From: Acidobacteriota bacterium
GTDB taxonomy: Bacteria > Acidobacteriota > Blastocatellia > RBC074
DNA: 41,027 nt
Assembly: GCA_018269055.1 (NCBI GenBank)
Contig: JAFDVI010000045.1
Span: 67,149 to 108,175, forward strand
Reading direction: 5' to 3'
Position numbers and translations under genes: made by a program. The notes below the pieces were generated by a model. That model saw nothing but the letters and a program-made list of their open reading frames with translations, did not search any database and was not told where the DNA came from. Positions 9,689 to 18,786 of this stretch are shown here, piece by piece. Every line of letters begins with the position of its first letter. Position 1 is the stretch's first letter.

Positions 9689-9958
9689 GAATGTGGTAAA
9701 AAATTCAATTAAAACTCTTGGCAGATCAACCTGACAGGTAGCATATTCCGTGCGCTACTTCGCGCGGAAGTAGCTCAGCAGTTAATACAGAAGTAACAAG
9801 TCAATAACTTTAGCAATACAGATTGCTGTACGGAAAGCTACTGCACGCATAACCCTTATCACCGAAGCCGCCGTCTTCGGCAGTTCGATTGCGGTTAATC
9901 TAAAAACTGATACTCCACGTTCCGCCCAAAAATTTTCCATTCCGATCAGGAGGGGTGC
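9689..9958 (+). promoter_or_regulatory. Structured leader region upstream of the RHS gene
   Basis: No gene is seen in this 270-base stretch. It contains three local hairpins: an 8-bp stem at 9754-9761/9767-9774, AGCAAT/ATTGCT at 9812-9817/9822-9827, and CCGAAG/CTTCGG at 9862-9867/9875-9880. The right arm of the first (AGTAGCT, 9769-9775) is also fully complementary to AGCTACT at 9836-9842, so two competing folds exist. A strong AGGAGGGG ribosome site lies at 9948-9955. No convincing promoter was identified. Confidence 0.45.
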
Positions 9959-12900
9959 ATGCGTCCATTCAAATCCTCGGCGCTCAGAGCCATGTGTATC
10001 GCCATTGTTTCCATCAGCCTGGTGCTCAGTCTAAGCGTTTCGCTGCGGCTGGCAAGCGCTTCCGCGCAACCCGTCAACTTTCATGCTGCCCCCCCCCGGC
10101 AAGTTCTGAGCCATAGTCTGGCGACGGTCAAAATGCTGTACCTCAAGCTCCTGGCATTCTTTCAGGGAGGCGCAAGCCTCGATGCGATGCGGAGTAACAT
10201 ACCTCAGCAGCCGAGTTACTCGCAAACCGGCTCCTTGCCTTCCAGTGGATACGACGACCCCAAGCCGAGTAACACCAATAACTATGACAGTCACCTAACA
10301 CAGGTATCTTCGCGTGCCAATGCCACCGGAGCAGGGCAACCGATGCAGTTGTCCGATCCAACTGCCGGAGCAGCCGTGGTAGGCGGAGTGGGGTATAACC
10401 TCGATTCCAAAAATTACAGCTTTTCCTTGCCCGTGGTGTCTCTGGCCGGACGTGCTGGGCTGAATGTCGGTCTGGGCTTGTCGTACAACAGCAAGGTCTG
10501 GATAAAGGACTCCAACACAGGAACGATGATTTTCAATGGCGACCGGGGCTTTCCCGCGCCGGGATGGCAACTGGGCTTCGGCGCGATCCTGATCAAGCAC
10601 TCTTCGGTAGGGCCGTATTACAACTCGGTCACGGGCAAAAACTCCATCATTTTCATTTCGCCCGACGACACGCGCCACGACCTGGCCTACAACTCGACTT
10701 CGGCGAAATACGAGGCCTACGATTCTTCGTATCTGAAATTCGACGGCTCGGCGCAGACGCTGCTGTTTCCCGACGGCACGAAGATGAAGTTCGGCGTGTA
10801 TTCCTACGACACCAATGTGTTGGACTTTCTGGCGCTGCCCATTGAAATCAAAGACCGCAACGGCAATTTCATCACCATTGCCTACAAAGACATGACGACC
10901 TCCGCAGGCACAAAAAAGGTGCTGGATTCTGTGACGGACACCGCCGGACGCCGGATTGATTTCAATTACAGTTACAACCGGCTGACTTCCATCAGTCAGG
11001 GGCGTGGTAGCTTCACGTACTATTATGTACGATTGGATTACCAGCCCGTTACCATTCAGACCAGTTTTTACAACCTGGCGACTGATCCGAGTACCATCAA
11101 TGGAACTGCGGTGTACCTGCCATCGCGCGTGACCTATCCGACGGGCATCAATTTCCGGTTCACCTACACGAACTATGCCCAGATCAAGCTGATTGAGAAA
11201 GCCGTGCCGGCTTTGACCGGGCAAGCTGCGGAGCGCGTCATCGCCAAAACCGGCTTCAACGTCGCCGAATGCGTTGATTTGAATGCTCCCTCGAACAGTC
11301 CAGATTACTGCATTCCCCAAGCCGACACGCCGTATTTCACCAGCCGCGCCGAATGGGCGGAAAACTGGCAAGGCGGAAACACGCAAACCTATTTGTACTA
11401 TTTCAACAGCGGATCGCCACACGTGATCCTCGATCCGACCGGTCGCCAGTTCAAATTGCAAACCACCGGTCAGACGATCTCAACGGAAATTTGGGCGCCG
11501 AGCGCAGGCAATTATACGAAGAGGGACGAGGTGACCTTCACGGATGACGGCCTGAGCTATTATTCCAACCTGCGCCCACAGGAAACCAAGAAGACAGCGC
11601 TGACCGGAACCAGTTACTCCGAAAAGAAAACGCAGATCACATATGTACAAAGCAACGGAATGTGGATCCCGGGTACTCAGGATGAATACGCTGGCGGCGT
11701 AAAATATCGCCAGACAGTTACCACTTATACTGGGTATTCGTCGCAGAACATTTTGGCCTTGCCGCTGGAAGTGTCCGTGTACAAAGCCGATGGAACCACA
11801 TTGCTGTCACAGGTCACTAACGCGTATGACCAGACTGGCGAATTCACAGACTCCAACAGTCAGACTGCCAAATACTTCATCAATGCCACCAGTGACAACG
11901 CAATCCAACATGATGACACGAATTACGGGTTCAGCTTTTACAATCGCGGCAATCTGACCAGTGTCACACAACATTACATCGGTGGCACTGACAATGATTC
12001 ACGGTTACTCAAACGAGTGAGCTACGACACCAACGGAAATGTTCGTGCCGAAACTGATGCGGCAGGCAATCGCAAACAAATCGAGTACACGGACAATTAC
12101 GCCGACAAACCAAGCGGCATCGGGGCAACCTGTGTTTACCCCTACACCACTGCCGACCCGACAGGATTCCGTTCCGGCGCGCAATGGTTGTATTACACGG
12201 GGCAGACGAAAAAGACTTTCAATCTGCAATCAGGCAGCAGCACGGAAGAACAGGCAGTCGAGACAACCTACGATTTTGCCGACCGTCCATCGGTAACGAC
12301 GCGACCGGACGGAGGTTGGGTGAAAACCGAATTTTGGGATAACTGGTTGGCGACGGCGACTTCGCAACAAGTGGATTCGGGCAAAGTGCGCTACAAATTC
12401 GAGATCATGGACGGCGCAGGTCGCGCTTACAAAAAAGCCAGCGACCATCCTGACGGCGCATCCGGCAAATTCGCCGGACAGATCACGGTCTTTGATACAG
12501 TCGGGCAGGTGGAAGACAGTTCCAACGTGTTGGCGATTGACGGCAGTTGGGTTCCTTCAGGCGAAGATTCCGGCAAATCGTTTTTGTACACGCACCTGAC
12601 GCATGATGAACTGGCGCGGCTGAAACTGGTCACGCTACCCGACAACAACACCCGGCAGATGGATTACACCGGCTGCGGCTGCGCAGGAAATAATGAAACC
12701 CGCGTGACGGATGAACTTGGCCATTACACCGAAACCAAAAACGACGCGCGGGGCCGCCTGATCGAAGCGACCGAACCCGACCCGTCCAGCGCGCAAAACA
12801 TTTACAGCCGAGCGACATACATTTACGACGACCTGGATCGGCTGATTGAAATTCAGCACACGGCGCATCCTGCTTCGCCGACTCCGATGCAGAACCGGTA

Positions 12901-15388
12901 TTTCAGCTACGACGGCTACGGGCGAATGATCAGCGAAACCACGCCCGAAGGCGGGACGGTCACGTACACTTACACGGCCAACGATCAGGTCTGGCAGGTT
13001 TCTAATCAGCGCAGCATCACCGTTGCCAACACGTACAACACGCGCGGATTGTTGACGAACATCAGCTATTCCGATTCCACGCCCGCAGTCACCTACAGCT
13101 ATGACGCTTATGGCGCGCGAAGTTCGATGACCGATGGCGAAGGAGCAACATCGTACACGTACAACAGTTACCGCCAGTTGCAGAGCGAGACGCGAACGTT
13201 CACCAATCTGACCGGTAACAGCTACGTGTTGAATTACACCTACAATCAGGGCGACCAGGTGAAGTCGGTCAACTATCTGGCCCTGAGCGGCTATCAAGCG
13301 GGCGCGCCGTACACCGAAAACGCCTCCAACGGCATCGGCATGACGAATCGCACGATCAGCGGCACGGTCACCGATATGCAGAGTCAGGCGGTCAACGGCG
13401 TGACAATGACGCTCAGCGGTTACCAGAGCGGCTCTACCACGACCAACAGCAGCGGCGCGTACAGCTTGAGCGGCTTGCCGAATGGGCAGACTTACACCGT
13501 CACGCCATCGCTCAGCGGGTATGTGTTTGATCCATCCAGCCGGACGTATCAAGGCTTGAACAAGAACATCACCAACGCGAATTTCACGGCGCTGCCCGCG
13601 CAGGTGACGCTGTACGACAAGACGATCAATTACGATTACAACTCGGTGGGAGCCTTGTCAGCCATCGGTACGAATATGACCAGCGGCAATACCGCCAACA
13701 ACGTGCTGAACACCGTCACGTTCCGCGCCAGCGGCGCGTTGAAGCAATTGAATTACGGCAACGGACGACGATTGACGATGGGCTACGACGACAACCGCAA
13801 CCAGCCGACCAGCATGGTGGTTGACAGAACGAACAATGCATCCGACAAAGTCGTGGATTATGCGTATCAGTATTACGATGCCAACGGCAACAACAACAAT
13901 CGCATCCGCCAGATCACGGATAATATTGATACGGCGTACACGACCAGTTACCAGTACGACGATTACAACCGGCTGACGAACGCCACGGCGAGCGCCTTCA
14001 GTCGAGGTTACCAATACGACCCATTCGGGAACATCACGAACTTCAACGGAGTGACGCTGAACTACGCGACGAATTCCAGCGGCGCGCCCGCAACCAACCG
14101 CCTCAGCACCGACAGCGCGAGCAACAGCTACACGTATGATGCGGCGGGGAACATGACGGCTGGAGCCGGGCAGAGCTACACGTATGATGGAGCCAACCGA
14201 TTGAAAGAAGTCGGCTCCGGCGGTGCGAATGTGTACGGCTACGACGGCGACGGCAAGCGCGTCAAGAAAACCGAAAGCGGCTCGACGGTGTATTACGTCT
14301 ACTCTTCGAAGCTCGGCCAGTCGGTGATGGAAGTGACCGCCAGCAGCGTCCAGCGGGCGTACGTCTATTCCGGCAACAAATTGGTAGCGATGCAAGCGAC
14401 GGACGGGCAATTTTACTGGCTGCACACAAACCACCTGGGGAACTCCCGCGCGATGACGGACACCAACGGCAATCTGACGTACAAAGGCCAGTTCGATCCG
14501 TACGGAACGGCGCTGACCGAATGGTCATCTTCGGGCAACACGAATCTGAATAACAAGAAATTCACCGGCTACGAACGCGACAACTCAGGACTGGATTACG
14601 CGAATGCAAGGATGTATAACTCTGTGCGCGGGCGATTTATGACACCAGATATGACGGGGGTTGATGCCGCTAATCCAAGAAGGCCGGAAACCTTAAACAG
14701 GTATGCTTATACGACAAGCAATGACCCGGTAAATTTTATTGACCCAACTGGGCTACAGGAAAAACCATTTACAATAACTATTTATACTTACGCGCCATAT
14801 TTGTATGGTGGAAGCCTTAGTGGCGACGGAAGTTCCAGCGATGATAATCAGAATGTTCGATATCTTTCCAACAAAAGCCCATTTGAAAGTGGTGGTGGAA
14901 TTACTGATGACAAATCACAGGCTAACGCGGTCAAAAACCGCGCAAAAAGAAGAATAAAGAATCATGATGATCCATGTGCTAACTTATTTAAGGGACTTGA
15001 CATTGACGATTATTTTGAGAATCACATGTATTTCACTAATAACGATAAAATGCCCGATGGAAAGGATTGGCCCGACGAGTTGGTGGCAGCGGCTGTTTAT
15101 CAAGATGTCCTTGGTAGAAAGACTACATTTAACCCCAGAGGTACTTTTTTGACAGGCCATGTTAAGGGAGTATCTTTGTATGGAAATGGGTTTGAGCAAT
15201 GGAAAAAGAATCTTTCCGCAGAAATAATAACCGAGCTTGGTCTCGATAATATAAAGTCTTTTGCCGAGTGGCAAGAACTCATAATGTTGCATGAGCTTTA
15301 CCACGCAGCTGAAAAGACTGTAACTAATGATACGGCTAGTGGGTCAGGCAGAGATATTGATAGGCTTATAAAGGAAAATTGCTTTTAA
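9959..15388 (+). CDS. Secreted RHS/YD-repeat protein with metallopeptidase-like C-terminal tip
   Basis: This 1809-residue protein begins with a signal peptide (about 1-37). An N-terminal beta-rich region is followed by many YD repeats (YDNWxR-like units such as YDDLDRLIEI and YDAAGNMT). A carboxypeptidase-regulatory-like beta domain interrupts them at about 1133-1208 (ISGTVTDMQSQAVNGV). The RHS core ends in PVNFIDPTGL near 1590-1599, an exact PxxxxDPxGL motif, the site where Rhs and related polymorphic toxins release their tips. The last roughly 209 residues form a distinct tip with HELYH at 1778-1782, a HExxH zinc-peptidase signature. DNA from about 14590 onward is visibly more AT-rich than the rest of the gene, as expected for exchanged tips. 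The start has a strong AGGAGGGG site. The small gene 12 bases downstream may be its immunity partner. RHS architecture is certain; toxin activity is inferred. Confidence 0.9.
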   Translation: MRPFKSSALRAMCIAIVSISLVLSLSVSLRLASASAQPVNFHAAPPRQVLSHSLATVKMLYLKLLAFFQGGASLDAMRSNIPQQPSYSQTGSLPSSGYDDPKPSNTNNYDSHLTQVSSRANATGAGQPMQLSDPTAGAAVVGGVGYNLDSKNYSFSLPVVSLAGRAGLNVGLGLSYNSKVWIKDSNTGTMIFNGDRGFPAPGWQLGFGAILIKHSSVGPYYNSVTGKNSIIFISPDDTRHDLAYNSTSAKYEAYDSSYLKFDGSAQTLLFPDGTKMKFGVYSYDTNVLDFLALPIEIKDRNGNFITIAYKDMTTSAGTKKVLDSVTDTAGRRIDFNYSYNRLTSISQGRGSFTYYYVRLDYQPVTIQTSFYNLATDPSTINGTAVYLPSRVTYPTGINFRFTYTNYAQIKLIEKAVPALTGQAAERVIAKTGFNVAECVDLNAPSNSPDYCIPQADTPYFTSRAEWAENWQGGNTQTYLYYFNSGSPHVILDPTGRQFKLQTTGQTISTEIWAPSAGNYTKRDEVTFTDDGLSYYSNLRPQETKKTALTGTSYSEKKTQITYVQSNGMWIPGTQDEYAGGVKYRQTVTTYTGYSSQNILALPLEVSVYKADGTTLLSQVTNAYDQTGEFTDSNSQTAKYFINATSDNAIQHDDTNYGFSFYNRGNLTSVTQHYIGGTDNDSRLLKRVSYDTNGNVRAETDAAGNRKQIEYTDNYADKPSGIGATCVYPYTTADPTGFRSGAQWLYYTGQTKKTFNLQSGSSTEEQAVETTYDFADRPSVTTRPDGGWVKTEFWDNWLATATSQQVDSGKVRYKFEIMDGAGRAYKKASDHPDGASGKFAGQITVFDTVGQVEDSSNVLAIDGSWVPSGEDSGKSFLYTHLTHDELARLKLVTLPDNNTRQMDYTGCGCAGNNETRVTDELGHYTETKNDARGRLIEATEPDPSSAQNIYSRATYIYDDLDRLIEIQHTAHPASPTPMQNRYFSYDGYGRMISETTPEGGTVTYTYTANDQVWQVSNQRSITVANTYNTRGLLTNISYSDSTPAVTYSYDAYGARSSMTDGEGATSYTYNSYRQLQSETRTFTNLTGNSYVLNYTYNQGDQVKSVNYLALSGYQAGAPYTENASNGIGMTNRTISGTVTDMQSQAVNGVTMTLSGYQSGSTTTNSSGAYSLSGLPNGQTYTVTPSLSGYVFDPSSRTYQGLNKNITNANFTALPAQVTLYDKTINYDYNSVGALSAIGTNMTSGNTANNVLNTVTFRASGALKQLNYGNGRRLTMGYDDNRNQPTSMVVDRTNNASDKVVDYAYQYYDANGNNNNRIRQITDNIDTAYTTSYQYDDYNRLTNATASAFSRGYQYDPFGNITNFNGVTLNYATNSSGAPATNRLSTDSASNSYTYDAAGNMTAGAGQSYTYDGANRLKEVGSGGANVYGYDGDGKRVKKTESGSTVYYVYSSKLGQSVMEVTASSVQRAYVYSGNKLVAMQATDGQFYWLHTNHLGNSRAMTDTNGNLTYKGQFDPYGTALTEWSSSGNTNLNNKKFTGYERDNSGLDYANARMYNSVRGRFMTPDMTGVDAANPRRPETLNRYAYTTSNDPVNFIDPTGLQEKPFTITIYTYAPYLYGGSLSGDGSSSDDNQNVRYLSNKSPFESGGGITDDKSQANAVKNRAKRRIKNHDDPCANLFKGLDIDDYFENHMYFTNNDKMPDGKDWPDELVAAAVYQDVLGRKTTFNPRGTFLTGHVKGVSLYGNGFEQWKKNLSAEIITELGLDNIKSFAEWQELIMLHELYHAAEKTVTNDTASGSGRDIDRLIKENCF

Positions 15389-15400
15389 AGGAGAGAATAC

Positions 15401-15883
15401 ATGAAAACATATTTTTTTCTCTTATTATTTTGTACGACGGCGTTCCAAAATCGACACCATAAATATCTTTTTCAAAATCAAGAGGATATCTATGTTGTTA
15501 CTTATTGCGATCTAATTAAGGAGCCAAAGAAATATGACGGAAAGCTTGTTCGAGTAAAAGCGAGCGTGTATGTCGGATATCACGGAGGTTTTTTTTACGA
15601 TTTAGCCTGTGATGGAAAAGATAAGCGTGCCGATTTGTATATGTCTTGTGGCAATGCTGAATCTTGTAAATCCATGAGAGAGGCTTTAAGTAAGGATATG
15701 AACAAGAAGAGTCTTAGGGAAGATAGAGTGGAGTTAGTTATCAAAGGGATATTCAGAGGGCCGGGTAATTATGGAAGTGTTTCATATGATCAGCAGGGTT
15801 TTTACTTTCGACTGGAAATGAAAGACATTGAAAAATCTGCACCGATTCCCAATGATGTTCCATGGCCTTCGACTTCGAAATAG
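15401..15883 (+). CDS. Small exported protein of unknown function, candidate immunity protein to the RHS tip
   Basis: The 160-residue protein starts with a short hydrophobic, signal-like segment (about 1-16). It contains YCDLIKEPKKYDGKLVRVKASVY (written in part: CDLIKEPKKYDGKLVRV), resembling OB-fold-like envelope proteins of the 'pathway: xPxxYxGKxVxVxG' type. Four cysteines (C41-like, LACDG, MSCGN, ESCKS) could form disulfides. The gene lies 12 bases after the RHS gene, has its own AAGGAG site, and shares the AT-rich composition of the RHS tip. That context suggests it was acquired together with the tip and may neutralise it. No known immunity family was recognised, and a general exported protein is the alternative. 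Confidence 0.6.
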   Translation: MKTYFFLLLFCTTAFQNRHHKYLFQNQEDIYVVTYCDLIKEPKKYDGKLVRVKASVYVGYHGGFFYDLACDGKDKRADLYMSCGNAESCKSMREALSKDMNKKSLREDRVELVIKGIFRGPGNYGSVSYDQQGFYFRLEMKDIEKSAPIPNDVPWPSTSK

Positions 15884-16169
15884 GCTTCTCTGGCAAATGT
15901 TAACAATTCGTATTTTTTCTACTGTTTGGAACGAGCTTTCCCGTCATAGCGAATTGAGTAATGCAGAAGTGGTCATAGTAGCGCAGAATCGAAAACCTTA
16001 ATTGCTGAGCGTCAGTTAGCTTCGCCGATTTAGGTCAAGGTAATGCGAGGTCCACGACTTTGCTAGCGTGAAGTGACGAAATCAGTATTGCACTGATGAT
16101 GGATGGCAAAACTTCCAATACGATCAAGGCTCGAATCAAGTAGCATCAGTCGAACAAGGCAACGGCAGC
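15884..16169. other. Intergenic region without recognised features
   Basis: This 286-base spacer separates the RHS-tip partner (plus) from the HNH gene (minus), two convergent units. Short frames here lack family resemblance and ribosome sites. No hairpin with a T-run, no tRNA and no repeat was recognised. Confidence 0.5.
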
Positions 16170-16595
16170 TTATTCAGGCGGATGCCATCCTGCTGAACCC
16201 CATTCGCGGCGGGCGGTTACGGCAAAGATGTTGTTCAGTTTCAGCGCGATCAGTGTCGCTCGACCGCAGGCCGATAGTCCGATGATTTCCGTGCCATCAC
16301 TGCTCCAAGCAAAATGCCGTTTCCATTTTTGGCGACGCGGGTTGAACAGTCGAACATTTCGCGTTGTGACTGGGTCATAAGCATGAGTTTGAATGGCTTT
16401 GAAGCTATTGCACGACCGGCAGGAAAGCCAAAGATTGGATTCATCATTCGTGCCGCCACGAGCCAAGGGACGAATGTGTTCGATTTCCAATTCCCAAGGG
16501 AGCAGCCATTGCGGGCTGAGGCAATAGCCGCAGCGATTCGCCGCTGTCACACGAACGCGCTGTTCGACCTCTTGGGGGATTGCTTTTCGGCTCAC
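16170..16595 (-). CDS. HNH endonuclease
   Basis: The 141-residue protein contains a zinc-bound HNH (beta-beta-alpha-metal) nuclease: CGYC near 22-25, EIEHIRPLARGG with the catalytic His, NDESNLWLSCRSCN with the second CxxC and the Asn. The C-terminal half (RLFNPRRQKWKRHF, GRATLIALKLN) matches a small bacterial HNH family frequent in cyanobacteria and soil bacteria. It begins with GTG at 16595, overlapping the stop of the upstream gene as GTGA, which indicates translational coupling. The cleavage substrate is unknown. It may act as a defence or toxin nuclease with its partner, or as a domesticated homing-type nuclease; no intron or intein is visible. Confidence 0.85.
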   Translation of the reverse strand: MSRKAIPQEVEQRVRVTAANRCGYCLSPQWLLPWELEIEHIRPLARGGTNDESNLWLSCRSCNSFKAIQTHAYDPVTTRNVRLFNPRRQKWKRHFAWSSDGTEIIGLSACGRATLIALKLNNIFAVTARREWGSAGWHPPE

Positions 16596-16975
16596 TTGGC
16601 AATTGGCTCCCGCAATCCCCGGCGGACAGCTTCGCTGAGGGCTTGGGCCTTGCGAACCAGATTTTCGTGGTAAACCTGAGTCAACGCGGTAAGCTCACGT
16701 CGTTCGGTTTCGTCGAGTTCTCCGGCTTGTTGCCGTTCCAGCAGTAAGCCCATACGCTCACCTTGCGCCGTTTCCATGCGCAAATCTGCAAGCTTCAACA
16801 AATCGCGATCTGACAATTCCGCGACCGGTTGCAACCTGGCTGCCGACGCGCCGAGCGGCGACAAAGCGTTTTCAATCGTTTCCGCCAAAACACGCGGCAA
16901 ATCCTGGTTCAGGAGCCCCGCCAATCGCTCCGCCTGACCGTAAACTTTATCCGGTAAATTCAGGACAACTTCCAT
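16592..16975 (-). CDS. Antitoxin-like small protein coupled to the HNH gene
   Basis: The 127-residue protein begins MEVVLNLPDKVYGQAERLA, a strand followed by helices resembling ribbon-helix-helix DNA-binding antitoxins. The remainder is helical and charged (ELDETERRELTALTQVYHE). The start at 16975 is chosen because GGAGG precedes it at good spacing; an upstream in-frame ATG adds 12 residues without a ribosome site. The stop overlaps the HNH start by four bases. Such a pair could be a toxin-antitoxin or defence unit in which this protein represses the operon. No named family was recognised with certainty. Confidence 0.7.
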   Translation of the reverse strand: MEVVLNLPDKVYGQAERLAGLLNQDLPRVLAETIENALSPLGASAARLQPVAELSDRDLLKLADLRMETAQGERMGLLLERQQAGELDETERRELTALTQVYHENLVRKAQALSEAVRRGLREPIAK

Positions 16976-17091
16976 AATGCCTCCGTGGTTTGATGACGCA
17001 AAGAATAGCATGGCAACCGCGGTGCTGGCGACTTTGGGCTGTCACACCTAAACAAACTGAAAAGACTTGCTTGCAAGATCGTGTTAAACAA

Positions 17092-17122
17092 AAAGCCGCA
17101 AAAGCTGTAGCTCCTGCGGTTT
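17092..17122 (-). terminator. Rho-independent terminator for the minus-strand M20 operon
   Basis: On the minus strand a stem with core CCGCA/TGCGG (17115-17119 with 17096-17100), extended by A-T pairs to 17122/17093, is followed by a T-rich run (TTTTTGTTT). It lies just past the end of the 78-residue acidic protein gene. Confidence 0.55.
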
Positions 17123-17145
17123 TGTACTTTGGGAAGAACGAAGTG

Positions 17146-17382
17146 TTATTCGTCTTCTTCGAGTGCGAAGTCTTCGTCCAGTTCGAGTTTGTCGAAGTCT
17201 TCGGTTTCTGCCCAATCGTCGAAGTTTCCTTTGTCTTCGAGGCCGATGTCCAATTCTTCCAGATCGGTATCATCAGCATCGGATTCCGGTTCGGGAACGG
17301 GACGGGCGCTGGCAGTAGCCACCATCTGTTTGATGTAACTTCGGCGTTTCGTCCATTCTTTCACCGATAGGTCGCGCATCAT
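17146..17382 (-). CDS. Small acidic hypothetical protein
   Basis: The 78-residue protein has a basic N-terminus (LSVKEWTKRRSYIKQM) and a strongly acidic C-terminal half full of Asp and Glu (DWAETEDFDKLELDEDFALEEDE in part). It starts 11 bases after the M20 dipeptidase stop, and a terminator lies shortly after it, so the two are probably cotranscribed. No family is recognised. The tail is predicted to be disordered. It could be a small regulatory or nucleic-acid-mimicking protein, but nothing in the sequence proves this. Confidence 0.6.
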   Translation of the reverse strand: MMRDLSVKEWTKRRSYIKQMVATASARPVPEPESDADDTDLEELDIGLEDKGNFDDWAETEDFDKLELDEDFALEEDE

Positions 17383-17393
17383 TTGCCAGCCTT

Positions 17394-18764
17394 CTACTTC
17401 AGCTTGGAGATTTCCTCGAAATACTTCACGAACATTTTGATGCCACCAGAGGTTTGGCCCCAGTCGTAATTTTCATTCTTCGCGTGGTAGCCGTGTTCGG
17501 GCAGGCTCAAACCTAAAAACGTAATCGGCGCGCGCAGATGTTTTTGCATCGTGACGACTGCGCCAATGGAGCCGCCTTCGCGGGTGAAGGCCGGTTCTTT
17601 GCCAAAGGCGTATTTCATCGCGACGCGCGCGGCATCGGCATACGGCCCCTGGAAATCGCCGGAAAAGGGTTCCAGGGATTGAATCGCTTCGACTTTGACG
17701 TCGGGGTTGATCTCGCGCACGAAGTCTTTGACCAGCTTGGCGATTTTGGCCGGACGTTGGCCGGGAACCAGGCGCGTGCTGATTTTCGCTTCGGAACGAT
17801 ACGGCACAATGGTTTTGACGCCGGGACCGTGGTAACCGCCTGTGATGCCGTGGACTTCAAAGGTCGGCGCAGCCATAAACGCTTTCAGCACGTCGGCTTC
17901 GGTTTTCAGGTTGGCGCGAATGGATTTCAATTCGTGCGCTTTCATATACCCTTTTGTCGTAAAACCCGAATTGACGAAGCTGTCCAGTTCGGCTTTGGTC
18001 GGAGCAACCACGTCATCGTAAAAGCCAGGGATTTTCACCTTGCCGGTTTTGGCGTCGTAACACTGGCTGATGACTTGCGCCAGTTCGCCGATGGGATTTC
18101 GCGCCGCGCCGCCGACCAAACCCGAATGGACGTCTTTGCTGTGCGTTTCCAGCTTGAACAGAAATCCTTGCAACCCGCGCAAGCCATACGGCACCGCAGG
18201 TTGTTTGCGCGAAATCCAGATGGTGTCCGACACCAAAATCGAATTGGTTTGCAGATGGCCTTTGTTGCGTTTGACGAAGTATTCAAAATTCGGCGACCCG
18301 ATTTCCTCTTCCAGCTCCCAGATGAATTTGAAATTGAGCGGCATCTCGTTTTGCACAGCGTAGCGCACGGCCAGCAGCGCGGTCAGCGCAGGGCCTTTGT
18401 CATCGGTGGTGCCGCGGCCTTCGTACCGGTCGCCAGATTTGAAAAACGTGAACGGTGCTTTGTTCCATTCGGAAGGATCAGCGGGTTGAACGTCCAGATG
18501 GTTGTAAATGGCAACGGTCGGATATTTGGGATTGGTGACGATCGAACCAAAGACAACCGGATTGCCAGGCGTATGAACCGGCTCGGCTTTGGCCCCCAAA
18601 TCACGCAGATACTGCGCGGCAATGTCCCCACAGCGGCGAATGTCTTTCAAATGTTCCGGGTCGCTGCTGACGCTGGGCGCTTCCACCAATTCCGCCAGCT
18701 TGTCCTCAAATTCTTTGCGAGAGTTGCGTACGTAGCTGTCTAGGTTTTTGTATAGATTGTTCAT
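17394..18764 (-). CDS. M20 family metallo-dipeptidase
   Basis: This 456-residue enzyme belongs to the M20/ArgE/DapE/CPG2 zinc peptidases, closest in appearance to carnosinase-type dipeptidases. Metal and catalytic motifs run in order: YNHLDVQPAD (His and catalytic Asp), GRGTTDDKGP (bridging Asp), WELEEEIGSPN (catalytic and metal Glu) and a C-terminal PEHGYHAKNE (metal His). The insert between them is the usual dimerisation lid (HSKDVHSGLVGG). No signal peptide is present, so it should be cytosolic. The start at 18764 (MNNLYKNLDSYV) is selected because the longer in-frame extension overlaps the neighbouring DUF5615 gene. There is no obvious ribosome site. The substrate is probably a dipeptide. 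Confidence 0.9.
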   Translation of the reverse strand: MNNLYKNLDSYVRNSRKEFEDKLAELVEAPSVSSDPEHLKDIRRCGDIAAQYLRDLGAKAEPVHTPGNPVVFGSIVTNPKYPTVAIYNHLDVQPADPSEWNKAPFTFFKSGDRYEGRGTTDDKGPALTALLAVRYAVQNEMPLNFKFIWELEEEIGSPNFEYFVKRNKGHLQTNSILVSDTIWISRKQPAVPYGLRGLQGFLFKLETHSKDVHSGLVGGAARNPIGELAQVISQCYDAKTGKVKIPGFYDDVVAPTKAELDSFVNSGFTTKGYMKAHELKSIRANLKTEADVLKAFMAAPTFEVHGITGGYHGPGVKTIVPYRSEAKISTRLVPGQRPAKIAKLVKDFVREINPDVKVEAIQSLEPFSGDFQGPYADAARVAMKYAFGKEPAFTREGGSIGAVVTMQKHLRAPITFLGLSLPEHGYHAKNENYDWGQTSGGIKMFVKYFEEISKLK

Positions 18765-18786
18765 AATTGTTATTGAGTTGACGAAG

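Noticed and set aside
9764..9890. tRNA-like start (GCGGAAGTAGCTCAGC) followed later by GTTCGATT, resembling acceptor/D-arm and T-loop
   Set aside because: The distance is about 126 bases, no D-stem closure or anticodon arm forms, and the putative T-stem does not pair. The first part is better explained by the 8-bp hairpin.
10295..14434. Several open frames of 250-390 codons on the minus strand
   Set aside because: They are antisense shadows of the YD repeats in the RHS gene; their proteins are Arg/Val-rich without recognisable domains.
17538..18743. 401-codon open frame on the plus strand
   Set aside because: It lies exactly antisense to the M20 dipeptidase, lacks family motifs and a ribosome site, and is the expected shadow of a GC-rich gene.
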